From NCBI RefSeq assembly GCF_004359215.1, contig NC_090615.1, positions 7,016,634 to 7,035,068 of the forward strand: a stretch of 18,435 nucleotides of DNA, in the 5' to 3' direction. Position 1 is the stretch's first letter. Every line of letters starts with the position of its first letter. Made by a program: the position numbers and the translations under genes. The stretch is from Bremia lactucae. Lineage: Eukaryota > Oomycota > Peronosporomycetes > Peronosporales > Peronosporaceae. This document shows positions 9,101-15,572 of this stretch, piece after piece. The notes under the pieces are model-generated. The model worked only from the letters and a program-made list of their open reading frames with translations, was not told the DNA's origin and did not search any database.

Positions 9101-9716
9101 GCCTCGACGGGACTTTCCGCCGTCTGCAGCTCTTTTCAAAGCGATGAAGGTGAAATATGGCGCCAATTTTGGAATCCATCGACTTCCAGATACACCGGCA
9201 GCGTGTTGGGCTTTAGTTTGTCCGCCCTTAACACGTGCGAAGCTTGAAGATGGCGTCGGAGCACAAATTGGAATGGATGGAAAGATCTCTTTAACGGGTG
9301 GTGGTGCTTCTGCCATGGGGTTGGCCAGTCCGTTTTCGTCTCGGAGTATTTCCGCGACCGCTTTGGATGTCATCTTACCGACGGTTGACAGCGGTGGATT
9401 GGCGGATACATTGATTAGTAGTGCTGAGCACGTTCAAGACGAGACTTCAAGCTTGGTCTCGACGATTACAGTTGCAAATGAATTTCTGAAAGAGAAGGCG
9501 AGTCGAACGACTTCGATATCAACTGAGGACGTGGATGAGAATCGGTACCGTTTTCCTGTTAATACTTTTGTTTGCACTCTTGGACGCAAGCTTTCGCAAG
9601 CTCCATATTACATAAAGAATTCGGGCGATTTATTTCAATTGCTGCAAGAGATGGGGATGAGTAGCCATAATCGAAAGCAGCGAATGCTCTCTATGGGCAG
9701 TGTTGGGGACTGTTAA
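6126..9716 (+). CDS. Trehalose-6-phosphate synthase/phosphatase family protein, probable double pseudoenzyme
   Basis: A single frame of 1196 residues from ATG 6126 (context CCCATGGC). The frame stays open to a GTG at 6018, which is not a plausible eukaryotic start. Order: helical N-terminus; acidic linker and KRRRR (about 58-62); GT20 (TPS) domain, about 60-550; HAD-type TPP domain, about 570-870, with its C-terminal piece (VCTLGRKLSQAPYYIKN) near 1150, after a low-complexity insertion of about 250 residues. The GT20 domain keeps the fold motifs (MHIPFPSAELFR, ADLIGFQTYEYARHF, RDGMNL) but lacks residues used by E. coli OtsA. HDYHL is QGYHL (Gly222 for Asp130), VERLDYSKG is VDPLDQTKG (Pro356 for Arg262, Lys361 kept), and the Glu369 position is Gly461. 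In the phosphatase, motif I DxDGT is NYEGV (Asn578, Glu580), so the nucleophile Asp is gone, while motif IV GDDRTDEDLF (839-848) is intact. The sequence therefore suggests a regulatory or scaffold subunit, comparable to yeast Tps3/Tsl1 or plant class II TPS. This is inferred from alignment by eye. Confidence 0.93.
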   Translation: MADDADFKEREAALLRDLSALYTKLNQVREKRVKVEQESGGGGGNDNDTDDESSRGSKRRRRVLLVTRTLPFGLVSDDAQSQWRAEFTEHASLDGAMEICQSLHENYDCVWIGSVHGEVEPSEQNTIKEQLRQDRKYYPVFLDKKRERLFYQGFCKTVLWPLFHSCPPTTDDQITQHETMEGGQEDERSMEKMWQAYVATNQAFADAVQEVYEEGDLVCIQGYHLTLVPQMVQNLFPNENICLGFYMHIPFPSAELFRILNNREEILTGILGADLIGFQTYEYARHFQSACVQLLGLESSHKGVDSNGHFARVTICPVGIDAEKYTALVQSDAVQDQIKQLESQFAGKKVWLGVDPLDQTKGLVHKLVAVEDLFAHEPELAKKVVLLQIVTGATVFESALESQVESLVSRINSNLQDIGTEGPVQYLNKDIAKEALIALYAVADTLVITPVRDGMNLVPFGYIVCREAVNKHARVILSEFAGCAQSLGGARLVNPWNTEELTDALQASLQESEEVMRAHQHMYSYVSSFTSRHWADNFLEQLHECSEENAVSVSGRELSRRDMMSAYIRSSRRLIFINYEGVLAAEASIPELAYPPQELIWQLSMLTKDVRNTVVLVSARSTSVCEQWFAGLSGNLVLAAEYGVYVKWVGKNENWHCTVPNMDLSWWEHVVPLLEYYTERTPGAYIERKESSVTWHYRDCDLDHGLWQASELLVSLREITRSLPVSVCPGNRYLEIRPQKVSKATLFERIWEYMNWSLLYPDDDPVTTDNFGASFFSSSPSVMKSRDFIDEKEATVMGEDENSGTHPLHFASLNIDPEALDGADEKQAVDFVLVIASGDDRTDEDLFAVLVPPPIDLEAYCRQLEKDEFDRLSDHKLAPMNINEGSVPLLQRRSLIQDKGKNDYANGSLSFKGIDDNMSSTAFRRLLGRDSGSGTHQTNDADFLTLGENMTKLTPLAKPSISEGAANMFPVAMLNRQSNAVRDEITEKSKFTPRRDFPPSAALFKAMKVKYGANFGIHRLPDTPAACWALVCPPLTRAKLEDGVGAQIGMDGKISLTGGGASAMGLASPFSSRSISATALDVILPTVDSGGLADTLISSAEHVQDETSSLVSTITVANEFLKEKASRTTSISTEDVDENRYRFPVNTFVCTLGRKLSQAPYYIKNSGDLFQLLQEMGMSSHNRKQRMLSMGSVGDC

Positions 9717-9782
9717 AGCGCGCAATGAACAGCCATCCCTTTATTTTCGAACTAGCCGATGCCGTTTCCTATCTATGTAGTA

Positions 9783-9803
9783 CATCATACTACTAGTATG
9801 ATG
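9783..9803. repeat. Perfect 21-bp palindrome downstream of TPS/TPP
   Basis: CATCATACTA and TAGTATGATG form 10-bp arms around a single C, 66 nt after the stop codon at 9716. It may form a hairpin in the 3' UTR or near the transcript end. Its role is inferred only from position. Confidence 0.8.
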
Positions 9804-10004
9804 GCTGTATTGCTTTGCTGACAGAATTTAGCATACGAGGCAACGTTTATTTTAATAAAGCAGCACATTTAAGCAATTTTAAAGGCATTTAGAATGAATT
9901 AAAGCCACTTTCATCATCGCAGAGTAAACGAACCACTCGGATTTGTAGCGACTGAATTTGGTCTCATTGATACTCGTTACGTTAACAAAGATGAAAGGTT
10001 TTTA

Positions 10005-10057
10005 GCTCCGACAGGCGGACCGTCACCTTGTCAAGGTGACGGTCTGCCTGTCGGAGC
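10005..10057. repeat. 53-bp near-perfect palindrome
   Basis: Two 26-bp arms (10005-10030 and 10032-10057) surround one base. They pair with a single mismatch, which would still be a G:U pair in RNA. It is GC-rich inside AT-rich intergenic DNA. It could be a foldback element, abutting terminal repeats of a lost MITE, or a structured RNA. Confidence 0.9.
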
Positions 10058-10073
10058 AAAATTGTAATTTTGC
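10056..10073. repeat. 18-bp palindrome adjoining the large palindrome
   Basis: GCAAAATT, loop GT, AATTTTGC. It shares its first two bases with the right arm of the 53-bp palindrome, so two foldbacks lie back to back. Confidence 0.75.
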
Positions 10074-10801
10074 GAATAAGAGCATATCTTTGTCATGTGT
10101 ACCGAGAAAATGTGTACGCGCAAGACAAACAATTTTTTCGTATTGAAAAAGTATTGCGGACACAGGTTGCCAGGATTGATCACAGCCATTGCACGCACCG
10201 CTTTGCCCGCATCGCGAGCCTCTTTTATAGCGCTTACATCAAGAGCCCCACGCATTGACCTGCATTGCCCTTTTAAATTTCAGCAGATTTCTCAATCTAG
10301 TCCATTGAAATATTGCGATGTTGTAAGAATTAAACGAAAAACGCACATTTTTTAAATTGCTTTGGCAGTTCGTCAAATAACTATCTATGATTTCTGTACA
10401 ATGACCATCACAGCAACATCAAGCGATTAATTTAAAGTGTCATTAAAAAGCGAATCCAAGTAAAAGATAAATTCGGCGGTGTCCGTGTCTACAAATTACG
10501 ATGCTTTCATGAACGTTTCTAGTACTGTTTTCGAACTTTAACGAAAGGTTTACGTTGAAAGTTGGATCAATCCTTTCAATGCTAAGGTTAACCATACTTT
10601 GCCATGTTTAGGTACATGTACAATATGTTGTTGCACTGACCATTCATTCCTTCCAATAGTAAAATAACAACTTAATGATTGACCATTAAATGGTCTTAAA
10701 AAGGTTGTTTTAAAAGCGGCTATAAAAATGAAGAAGAAGCAACCTGCAGTCCAAGATTTAATTTTGCAACCCAACCTTTTAAGCGAATAACGATTCAACA
10801 G

Positions 10802-10852
10802 GAGCAACATTTACTCAAGCAAGTCAACAAGAGCAACATTTACTCAAGCAAG
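10802..10852. repeat. 22-bp direct repeat over the stop codon of the mitochondrial-protein gene
   Basis: Positions 10802-10823 and 10831-10852 are identical, with a 29-bp period. The right copy contains the stop codon and last codons of the minus-strand gene, so its 3' end has been tandemly duplicated into the 3' flank. Confidence 0.9.
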
Positions 10853-11896
10853 CTCCTTGTCCAGTCCGCGAAAGTGAGCAGATCGGCGCACCCATGTGCG
10901 GCTAAGCACTTCATCATTCGTGGCCAGACGTAGTTCGCGGGTTTCATCCCGAACAAGCAGGTGCTTTTTCTTCGTAGTGGTGTCTTTAATTGCTAATCGA
11001 AATTTAGCCTTGCTCTTACTGTACTTGGGATTGGCAAAAGTTTTCTGTGGCACAATCTTATTGTTGCTTGCGAGTCGCTGCAACTCCAGTGCCTCTTCTG
11101 GGTACAATTGGTCCGTGTGTCCGTGCTTGCCCATGCGTCGGACAAGAGGTGGGTAGCCCTCAAACTCGTCGCTTAGAAAGAAAAATTCGGGGTTTCGAAA
11201 TGCCTCGTCATCATCGCCCATAAGCGCGGCTTTCTCATAATCCTCTAGTTCGTAGTCTGGCTGCAGAGCCTCTTCCTCTTGTCGTGCAATCTTTTTAAGC
11301 CTAGCAACTTCCTTTTCTTTACCCGCGGCCAGAGCATCTGCTAGCATCTTCGATTGCTTTTCCATTTCGATATTGGCCTTGTCTTTCGCTTCCTGTATTT
11401 TGGCACGAAATTCCTCGGGCGTCAGCTCGGCTTCTATGCGTTTTAACCATATAATTGCCTCCACACGGGGCTTCGAAAGATGAAATTTACGTGCAAGGAC
11501 TTGCGGCGTCCATCGCAAAGGATTCTCTAGAAAAAGCTCCATCACCAGATCGTCCAGCTCTTCATTTTCCTCCACGCCGCCCTTGTTCACGTCCGGAATC
11601 GCATCGACTTCAATGTCGCCGTCCTTTCCCTCAGAGTCCTCCTGATCATCGCCCACTTCACTATCATCGCCTTCTTCTTCTTCTCCGCCTTCGCCTTTAG
11701 CTATCTTGTCGCCATCCGCCAGACTCAAAAAGCGCGAAGGCGTCGATTCGGACGACTCGAAGCGCACCGCTCCGATGCTTCGTACATCACCGCGAATTAT
11801 AGGCGTTGCAGAATGAGAGCAGCATAGAGTGTGCAATCTGAAGACAGCACTGCGGCCTCTGACACGCGCTAAAGCGCGACTCCAAGCGCGATGCAT
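10844..11896 (-). CDS. Mitochondrial ribosome-associated protein, Bot1p/mS45-like
   Basis: An uninterrupted frame of 350 residues from the ATG at 11896. The N-terminus (residues 1-45, Arg/Ser/Ala-rich, almost no acidic residues) has the form of a mitochondrial targeting peptide. A strongly acidic low-complexity linker follows at about 68-120. The core begins with LENPLRWTPQVLARKFHLSK at 124-142 and then RVEAIIWLKRIEAEL, a helix-turn-helix-like pattern. A charged helix covers about 155-215, and the C-terminal part contains KHLLVRDETRELRLATNDEV (about 311-330). This arrangement resembles the Eukaryotic mitochondrial regulator family (Bot1p, a small-subunit mitoribosomal protein, mS45), which would place it in mitochondrial translation. 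The family assignment is from memory of motifs and is moderate; mitochondrial targeting is better supported. It is divergent from the glycosyltransferase gene and convergent with TPS/TPP. Confidence 0.75.
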   Translation of the reverse strand: MHRAWSRALARVRGRSAVFRLHTLCCSHSATPIIRGDVRSIGAVRFESSESTPSRFLSLADGDKIAKGEGGEEEEGDDSEVGDDQEDSEGKDGDIEVDAIPDVNKGGVEENEELDDLVMELFLENPLRWTPQVLARKFHLSKPRVEAIIWLKRIEAELTPEEFRAKIQEAKDKANIEMEKQSKMLADALAAGKEKEVARLKKIARQEEEALQPDYELEDYEKAALMGDDDEAFRNPEFFFLSDEFEGYPPLVRRMGKHGHTDQLYPEEALELQRLASNNKIVPQKTFANPKYSKSKAKFRLAIKDTTTKKKHLLVRDETRELRLATNDEVLSRTWVRRSAHFRGLDKELA

Positions 11897-11992
11897 CTCG
11901 AAGCTGTGGTGGCAAGAGGTTCTGAGCCTTTCTTGTCATACCAGTAGCATACCGGTATCAAACCCACTCGCCCATTTTGTCAGTTTTTCATC
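11897..11992. promoter_or_regulatory. Compact 96-bp divergent promoter
   Basis: This is the whole space between two divergent start codons. CCATTTTGTCAGTTTTT (11972-11988) resembles the oomycete initiator plus its flanking element (TCATTY...CAWTTTTY) and lies 4 nt before the glycosyltransferase ATG at 11993, implying a very short leader. No separate element could be assigned to the minus-strand gene, so regulatory DNA must be shared or lie inside a gene. Confidence 0.5.
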
Positions 11993-13891
11993 ATGCTGCC
12001 AATAAAGGTGTGGATGTTGCGCTTCTTGCGGCAACATTTGATGCTTGCACTGTTTCTCACGATTAGCTCTATCATCGCAGCCATCGTGTATGAAGTAGTT
12101 GATGGTGGAAAGCCCAAGGCATGGACATACGATGCGCCTGAGCTAAACTCTGTGGATCTCGAAGGTTCCGATCGTCCGCGTGCGCTCTGGACAAACGAAG
12201 ACTTCGAATGCATTGGCTGGCGAGCCACACACGACTGTAACCCATACGGTACAAGAGACGTAGCTCATGATCGCGAATGCAGAGAGCCCATTCCGCGGTC
12301 CAGCGGATTCTGCGAGGTGCGGAATCGCACGAGTGGCGATGTCCTGCGTGTTATGCTGGCTACCTGCAAGAGCTGGCAATGGTATTTAGTACCGACGCTT
12401 TCGTGTGACGATGCGCGGAATTTTACGGATTTTAGCATTCAAGCAACTAGGTACAGTCATCCACCACCGAAGTACCCAGTCCCGCAGTTTGGACGGACTG
12501 AAGACAATGAAGTCGTGGCTTCTAGAGGCATCGTCATGATCGCGTATCCTAAAGTAGTCGCCGGGCTTTATGCTATCATACGGACCCTTCGATATTTAGG
12601 CTGTGCTTTACCAGTGGAAGTATGGATCGACCCAACCGAGATGAGACCCAAACATTCTGTTCTCTTGGAGTTAGTGAAGTACTATAATGTCGTAGTGAAC
12701 GTCATAGACGACCCCAATGCCTCCAAATTTCTTGCCAAACCTTACGCTATTTACCACTCGCAATTTGAAAGTCTTTTGTGGCTTGATTCCGACAATATTC
12801 CCATTCGTGATCCCACGTATTTGTTTGAGACGCCGGAATTTGTCATGCATGGAGCAATGTTCTGGCCGGACTTTTGGAGACCATCGATTGGCACACCGTT
12901 TAATGTGCACCACCAAAGCGCGTTATGGACACTTTTGGACATGCCATTCATTGATATGTTTGAGCAAGAAAGTGGACAGCTGCTAGTCAATCGGTCGCGA
13001 TCTGAGGCGGCGCTAAACAAGCTGATGTTTTACTCATTGCATAAGCCACGATTACTTACCGATTGGCATCTCGTTTATGGTGACAAGGATTTATTTCGTC
13101 TGGCATGGCTCAACACATCCACGCCTTTCTATATGGTGCAATATCTCGTAGCGCTAGGAGGCCTTTACAACGAAGAGGACAATTTCTTCTGCGGTGTGTC
13201 CATGATGCAGCGCGACCCACAAGGTGAGCTTATTTTCATGCATCGAAATCAAGCAAAGCTTACGGGACGGCGTGATCAAAAGCCTTTAATATCTCACCTT
13301 CAGAAATTTACGGGTGGGGACGGCACGATGGCCTCGCTTGCACGCGACCTGGATAAATATCGTGTCCACTGTAAGATGCGTCAACTAGGGCAGTACACGT
13401 GCTTCATGCTCGATCCGCGAGCGCCTGATGGCACTAGCACACCATCGTTGGTACTCAGTCTTCAAGACACAAAGTACACAGTCATAGAGCAGCACGCAAT
13501 TCGCTTTTCGATCGAAGGTCGTGGGCTTTTGAACAAGGAAGAAGAAGCAGAAGTTGCAAAGACTGAAACTAAAATCCAAGCTGTTCACGAGAAAGAGGCT
13601 GCTGCTATTGTCAAAGCAAGGGAACGATCGATAATGCAGGCGCGTGTTATTTTTGGCATTATTACAGTGATTGCACTCGGTATTTGGCTGCGGTGGCTTT
13701 GGTTGCAGAGGTGTGTGAAAAAACTATCGAGGCTAACAGACACCTTGTCAGTAGCAGTAACTGACGAAGTGTCTCCGTCGCACATTGTCGTGGCAGTCGA
13801 TCCATCTCAAGAATCTTCCGGATCCTCAACAGCTTTGTATACCGGGACATCACGACGACGCAATTCGTCTTTCCAGCTCGATGATAAGTAG
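11993..13891 (+). CDS. GT71 (MNN1-type) alpha-mannosyltransferase-like membrane protein
   Basis: Predicted Golgi or ER glycosyltransferase adding mannose, probably alpha-1,3, to glycans from a nucleotide sugar. It is an uninterrupted frame of 632 residues. A short cytosolic N-terminus precedes a signal anchor at about 15-33. A Cys-containing lumenal region follows (about 55-130: ECIGWRATHDC, ECREP, GFCEVRN, LATCKSW). The catalytic domain spans about 170-450: RGIVMIAYPKVVAGLYAIIR, LPVEVWID, then FESLLWLDSDNIPIRDP with the metal-binding DxD at Asp265/Asp267, HGAMFWPDFWRP, and YGDKDLFRLAW (Asp364), all typical of GT71. Unlike yeast MNN1 proteins, it has a second hydrophobic helix at about 551-572 followed by a basic, Ser-rich tail of about 60 residues, so both termini are probably cytosolic. 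It shares a 96-bp divergent promoter with the mitochondrial-protein gene. Sugar and linkage specificity cannot be read from sequence. Confidence 0.9.
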   Translation: MLPIKVWMLRFLRQHLMLALFLTISSIIAAIVYEVVDGGKPKAWTYDAPELNSVDLEGSDRPRALWTNEDFECIGWRATHDCNPYGTRDVAHDRECREPIPRSSGFCEVRNRTSGDVLRVMLATCKSWQWYLVPTLSCDDARNFTDFSIQATRYSHPPPKYPVPQFGRTEDNEVVASRGIVMIAYPKVVAGLYAIIRTLRYLGCALPVEVWIDPTEMRPKHSVLLELVKYYNVVVNVIDDPNASKFLAKPYAIYHSQFESLLWLDSDNIPIRDPTYLFETPEFVMHGAMFWPDFWRPSIGTPFNVHHQSALWTLLDMPFIDMFEQESGQLLVNRSRSEAALNKLMFYSLHKPRLLTDWHLVYGDKDLFRLAWLNTSTPFYMVQYLVALGGLYNEEDNFFCGVSMMQRDPQGELIFMHRNQAKLTGRRDQKPLISHLQKFTGGDGTMASLARDLDKYRVHCKMRQLGQYTCFMLDPRAPDGTSTPSLVLSLQDTKYTVIEQHAIRFSIEGRGLLNKEEEAEVAKTETKIQAVHEKEAAAIVKARERSIMQARVIFGIITVIALGIWLRWLWLQRCVKKLSRLTDTLSVAVTDEVSPSHIVVAVDPSQESSGSSTALYTGTSRRRNSSFQLDDK

Positions 13892-14968
13892 TCATTCCAA
13901 TGAGGAGTATGAGCTCAAAACTTGCTCACTAATCGGACAACAGGTTCCGAGCGAGTTCGAAGTGGTGCATTGTATTTGTGTCGTGGACGACCCATTTACC
14001 AAGAACTGTAGTTCACAGACTAAATATTCATGCTGCGACTCGGCCACAAAGATGTTATGAGCATTTGATCGAGTCATTTAGGAAAAAAATGTTAGACCGC
14101 TTAATTTATTAAGTTTTTCGTTTCTCAACGAATAGATTCAATATATATTTCGGCTACATGTCACTAGCAGCTCCAAACACCTTAATTACAGGAGAAACTT
14201 CTAGATCAGGTATCATAGAACGGCCTGAATTAAGGTGAGGTTTCATCTTGCACAATTATCGGATTAAATGCGTGTTTCTTTTTAGGGAACCGTTAATCTG
14301 TTCAGTTTGATATAACTCTATATGATTGGCTAGAACCCAAGCTAAAATACCGTCTCAAATAGACTTTCGTTTTCCCATAAGTTCCATTAATTTGGGCTAA
14401 TAATGATAAGAGATCGCCAGGATTCGGCCTGTACGTGCCCAAATAGAACATGCGTGTCGACGATCGGGAATACTCTCCGATAATTTTTATTGACGAGAAC
14501 GTCGCCCAGGCAGCAGCAGCCAGTACAGAGGCACGCAAGATTCCATGGAGGCTGCCTAATATGTTTAGGACACTTTTGTGCGCAAAATTTGACGAGCTCA
14601 GCGAAGAAGACAGTGAATCTCTCTTCACATGTGCGTCAATCTGACTGCAACACTGTCGTAAAAAAGTATTGCTCATTCCGGGACATTGACCGAAGCAACA
14701 AACGGGAGAGACCGCCCAAATTCTTACCAATCGTGCTAAGAAGCATTGTATTAAAGGTATCTAACAAAGTTGCGGAGGTGACTTCCATAGAGTTGCATGT
14801 AATAATGAATCTGATAGATCAACTATTTTCTTTTCTCCTTACGCGTGATGCGATTACTAGCAATTTTTTTAAACATGACTATAGCGTGATATGACGAAGA
14901 GTAAACATTGTTGTGCTTTAATCTTGATAACTTACAACTTGCAGAAAATACTTGCGGTGAAGACAGCC
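13892..14968. other. Region between the glycosyltransferase gene and the solo LTR
   Basis: No confident gene. It contains an imperfect inverted repeat (CACCTTAATTACAGG at 14178-14192 with CCTGAATTAAGGTG at 14224-14237, one bulged base), which may form a hairpin, and a weak open frame at 14450-14644. Confidence 0.5.
14450..14644 (+). CDS. Small unidentified open frame, possibly a relic
   Basis: 64 codons with protein-like composition (REYSPIIFIDENVAQAAAAS, then KFDELSEEDSESLF). The same frame continues upstream through a single TAG as WANNDKRSPGFGLYVPK, so this may be a broken gene rather than an intact short one. A 142-codon frame on the minus strand overlaps it. I recognise no family and cannot say which strand, if either, was coding. 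Confidence 0.2.
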   Translation: MRVDDREYSPIIFIDENVAQAAAASTEARKIPWRLPNMFRTLLCAKFDELSEEDSESLFTCASI

Positions 14969-14973
14969 GTTTG
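14969..14973. repeat. Left target-site duplication of solo LTR
   Basis: GTTTG immediately before TGTAACGGGG is repeated exactly at 15436-15440 after the LTR end. Confidence 0.93.
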
Positions 14974-15155
14974 TGTAACGGGGTGTATCGTTACATGAAA
15001 TTAATACTTAAAGGTTGTTAATTAATATATTATCTAAAAGGTAGATAATATTTGGAGGATATTACTTTGTATAGTAATGTTCAGAATTCTTATCCCATCA
15101 TATCTATTTATTCCGTAGACTAATCAGCTGTAGAGATAAACAAAAGAGAGATACA

Positions 15156-15159
15156 GATA

Positions 15160-15190
<31 letters not shown>
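15156..15190 (+). repeat. (GATAA)6 microsatellite inside the solo LTR
   Basis: Six exact GATAA units followed by GATAG. Each junction makes GATAAG, a GATA-factor core site. It may be simple slippage or a regulatory repeat in the LTR. Confidence 0.95.
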
Positions 15191-15318
15191 AGATCAGAAT
15201 TCAATTGCATGTTTAGTAGTAGATTATAATTAAGTTAGCATTTACAAGATAGATAGAATAGATACTTAATTATATTAATACAATTTTCATTTAACCCTCT
15301 TTATGCTAGTTACCTTAA

Positions 15319-15418
15319 AGAGAAGTCTTCTCTGCACGTACTAGTGTACGTGAATAACGTAAGGCACCACTCGCAACTGAAGCAGTGCGAAGTGGACTTG
15401 TACTGAAGCAGTACAAGT
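15319..15418. repeat. Four consecutive hairpins in the solo LTR
   Basis: In order: AGAGAAG/CTTCTCT (15319-15333, 1-base loop); CACGTAC/GTACGTG (15335-15352, loop TAGT); a bulged stem at 15367-15395; and ACTTGTACTG/CAGTACAAGT (15396-15418, loop AAG). The last two share the same tip, ACTG-AAG-CAGT, on different lower stems. Confidence 0.85.
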
Positions 15419-15435
15419 CGTAGTGCCCCGTTACA

Positions 15436-15440
15436 GTTTG
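15436..15440. repeat. Right target-site duplication of solo LTR
   Basis: GTTTG, identical to 14969-14973. Confidence 0.93.
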
Positions 15441-15572
15441 CGTAAGACTAAGAAGACCTGCTGGGCGTTAAGGTTTTGACTGTCATATGAAAGTATCAAT
15501 CATCAAAGTATCAAGACTATTAACGTACCGGCGTTCCAGCACCGCATCACTATGGATGCATAAAATTATCAA

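Larger units (their letters stand above)
9717..10843. other. Intergenic region between convergent TPS/TPP and mitochondrial-protein genes
   Basis: AT-rich sequence with no convincing gene. It holds three palindromes (9783-9803, 10005-10057, 10056-10073), listed separately. The plus strand at 10566-10790 shows two coding-like stretches (for example NHTLPCLGTCTICCC and NGLKKVVLKAAIKMKKKQ) separated by two stops. These could be an old relic, but I cannot name a family. Confidence 0.5.
14974..15435 (+). mobile_element. Solo LTR with intact ends and 5-bp target duplications
   Basis: 462 bp bounded by the perfect inverted termini TGTAACGGGG and CCCCGTTACA and flanked on both sides by GTTTG. No polypurine tract, primer-binding site or retrotransposon coding sequence adjoins it, so it is a solo LTR left by recombination between the two LTRs of one insertion. 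Intact target duplications argue for a relatively young event. Its first 92 bp match the inverted LTR end at 1-92. Internal structure: a (GATAA)n run and four consecutive hairpins near its 3' end. Confidence 0.95.

Noticed and set aside
8933..9373. Minus-strand ORF of 146 codons inside TPS/TPP
   Set aside because: Shadow of the long plus-strand coding frame.
10550..10810. 86-codon minus-strand ORF
   Set aside because: Composition looks random; the plus strand of the same DNA looks slightly more coding-like but has stops. No family matched.
14302..14730. 142-codon minus-strand ORF
   Set aside because: No recognisable motif, and it overlaps a plus-strand frame with more protein-like composition; not convincing on either strand.
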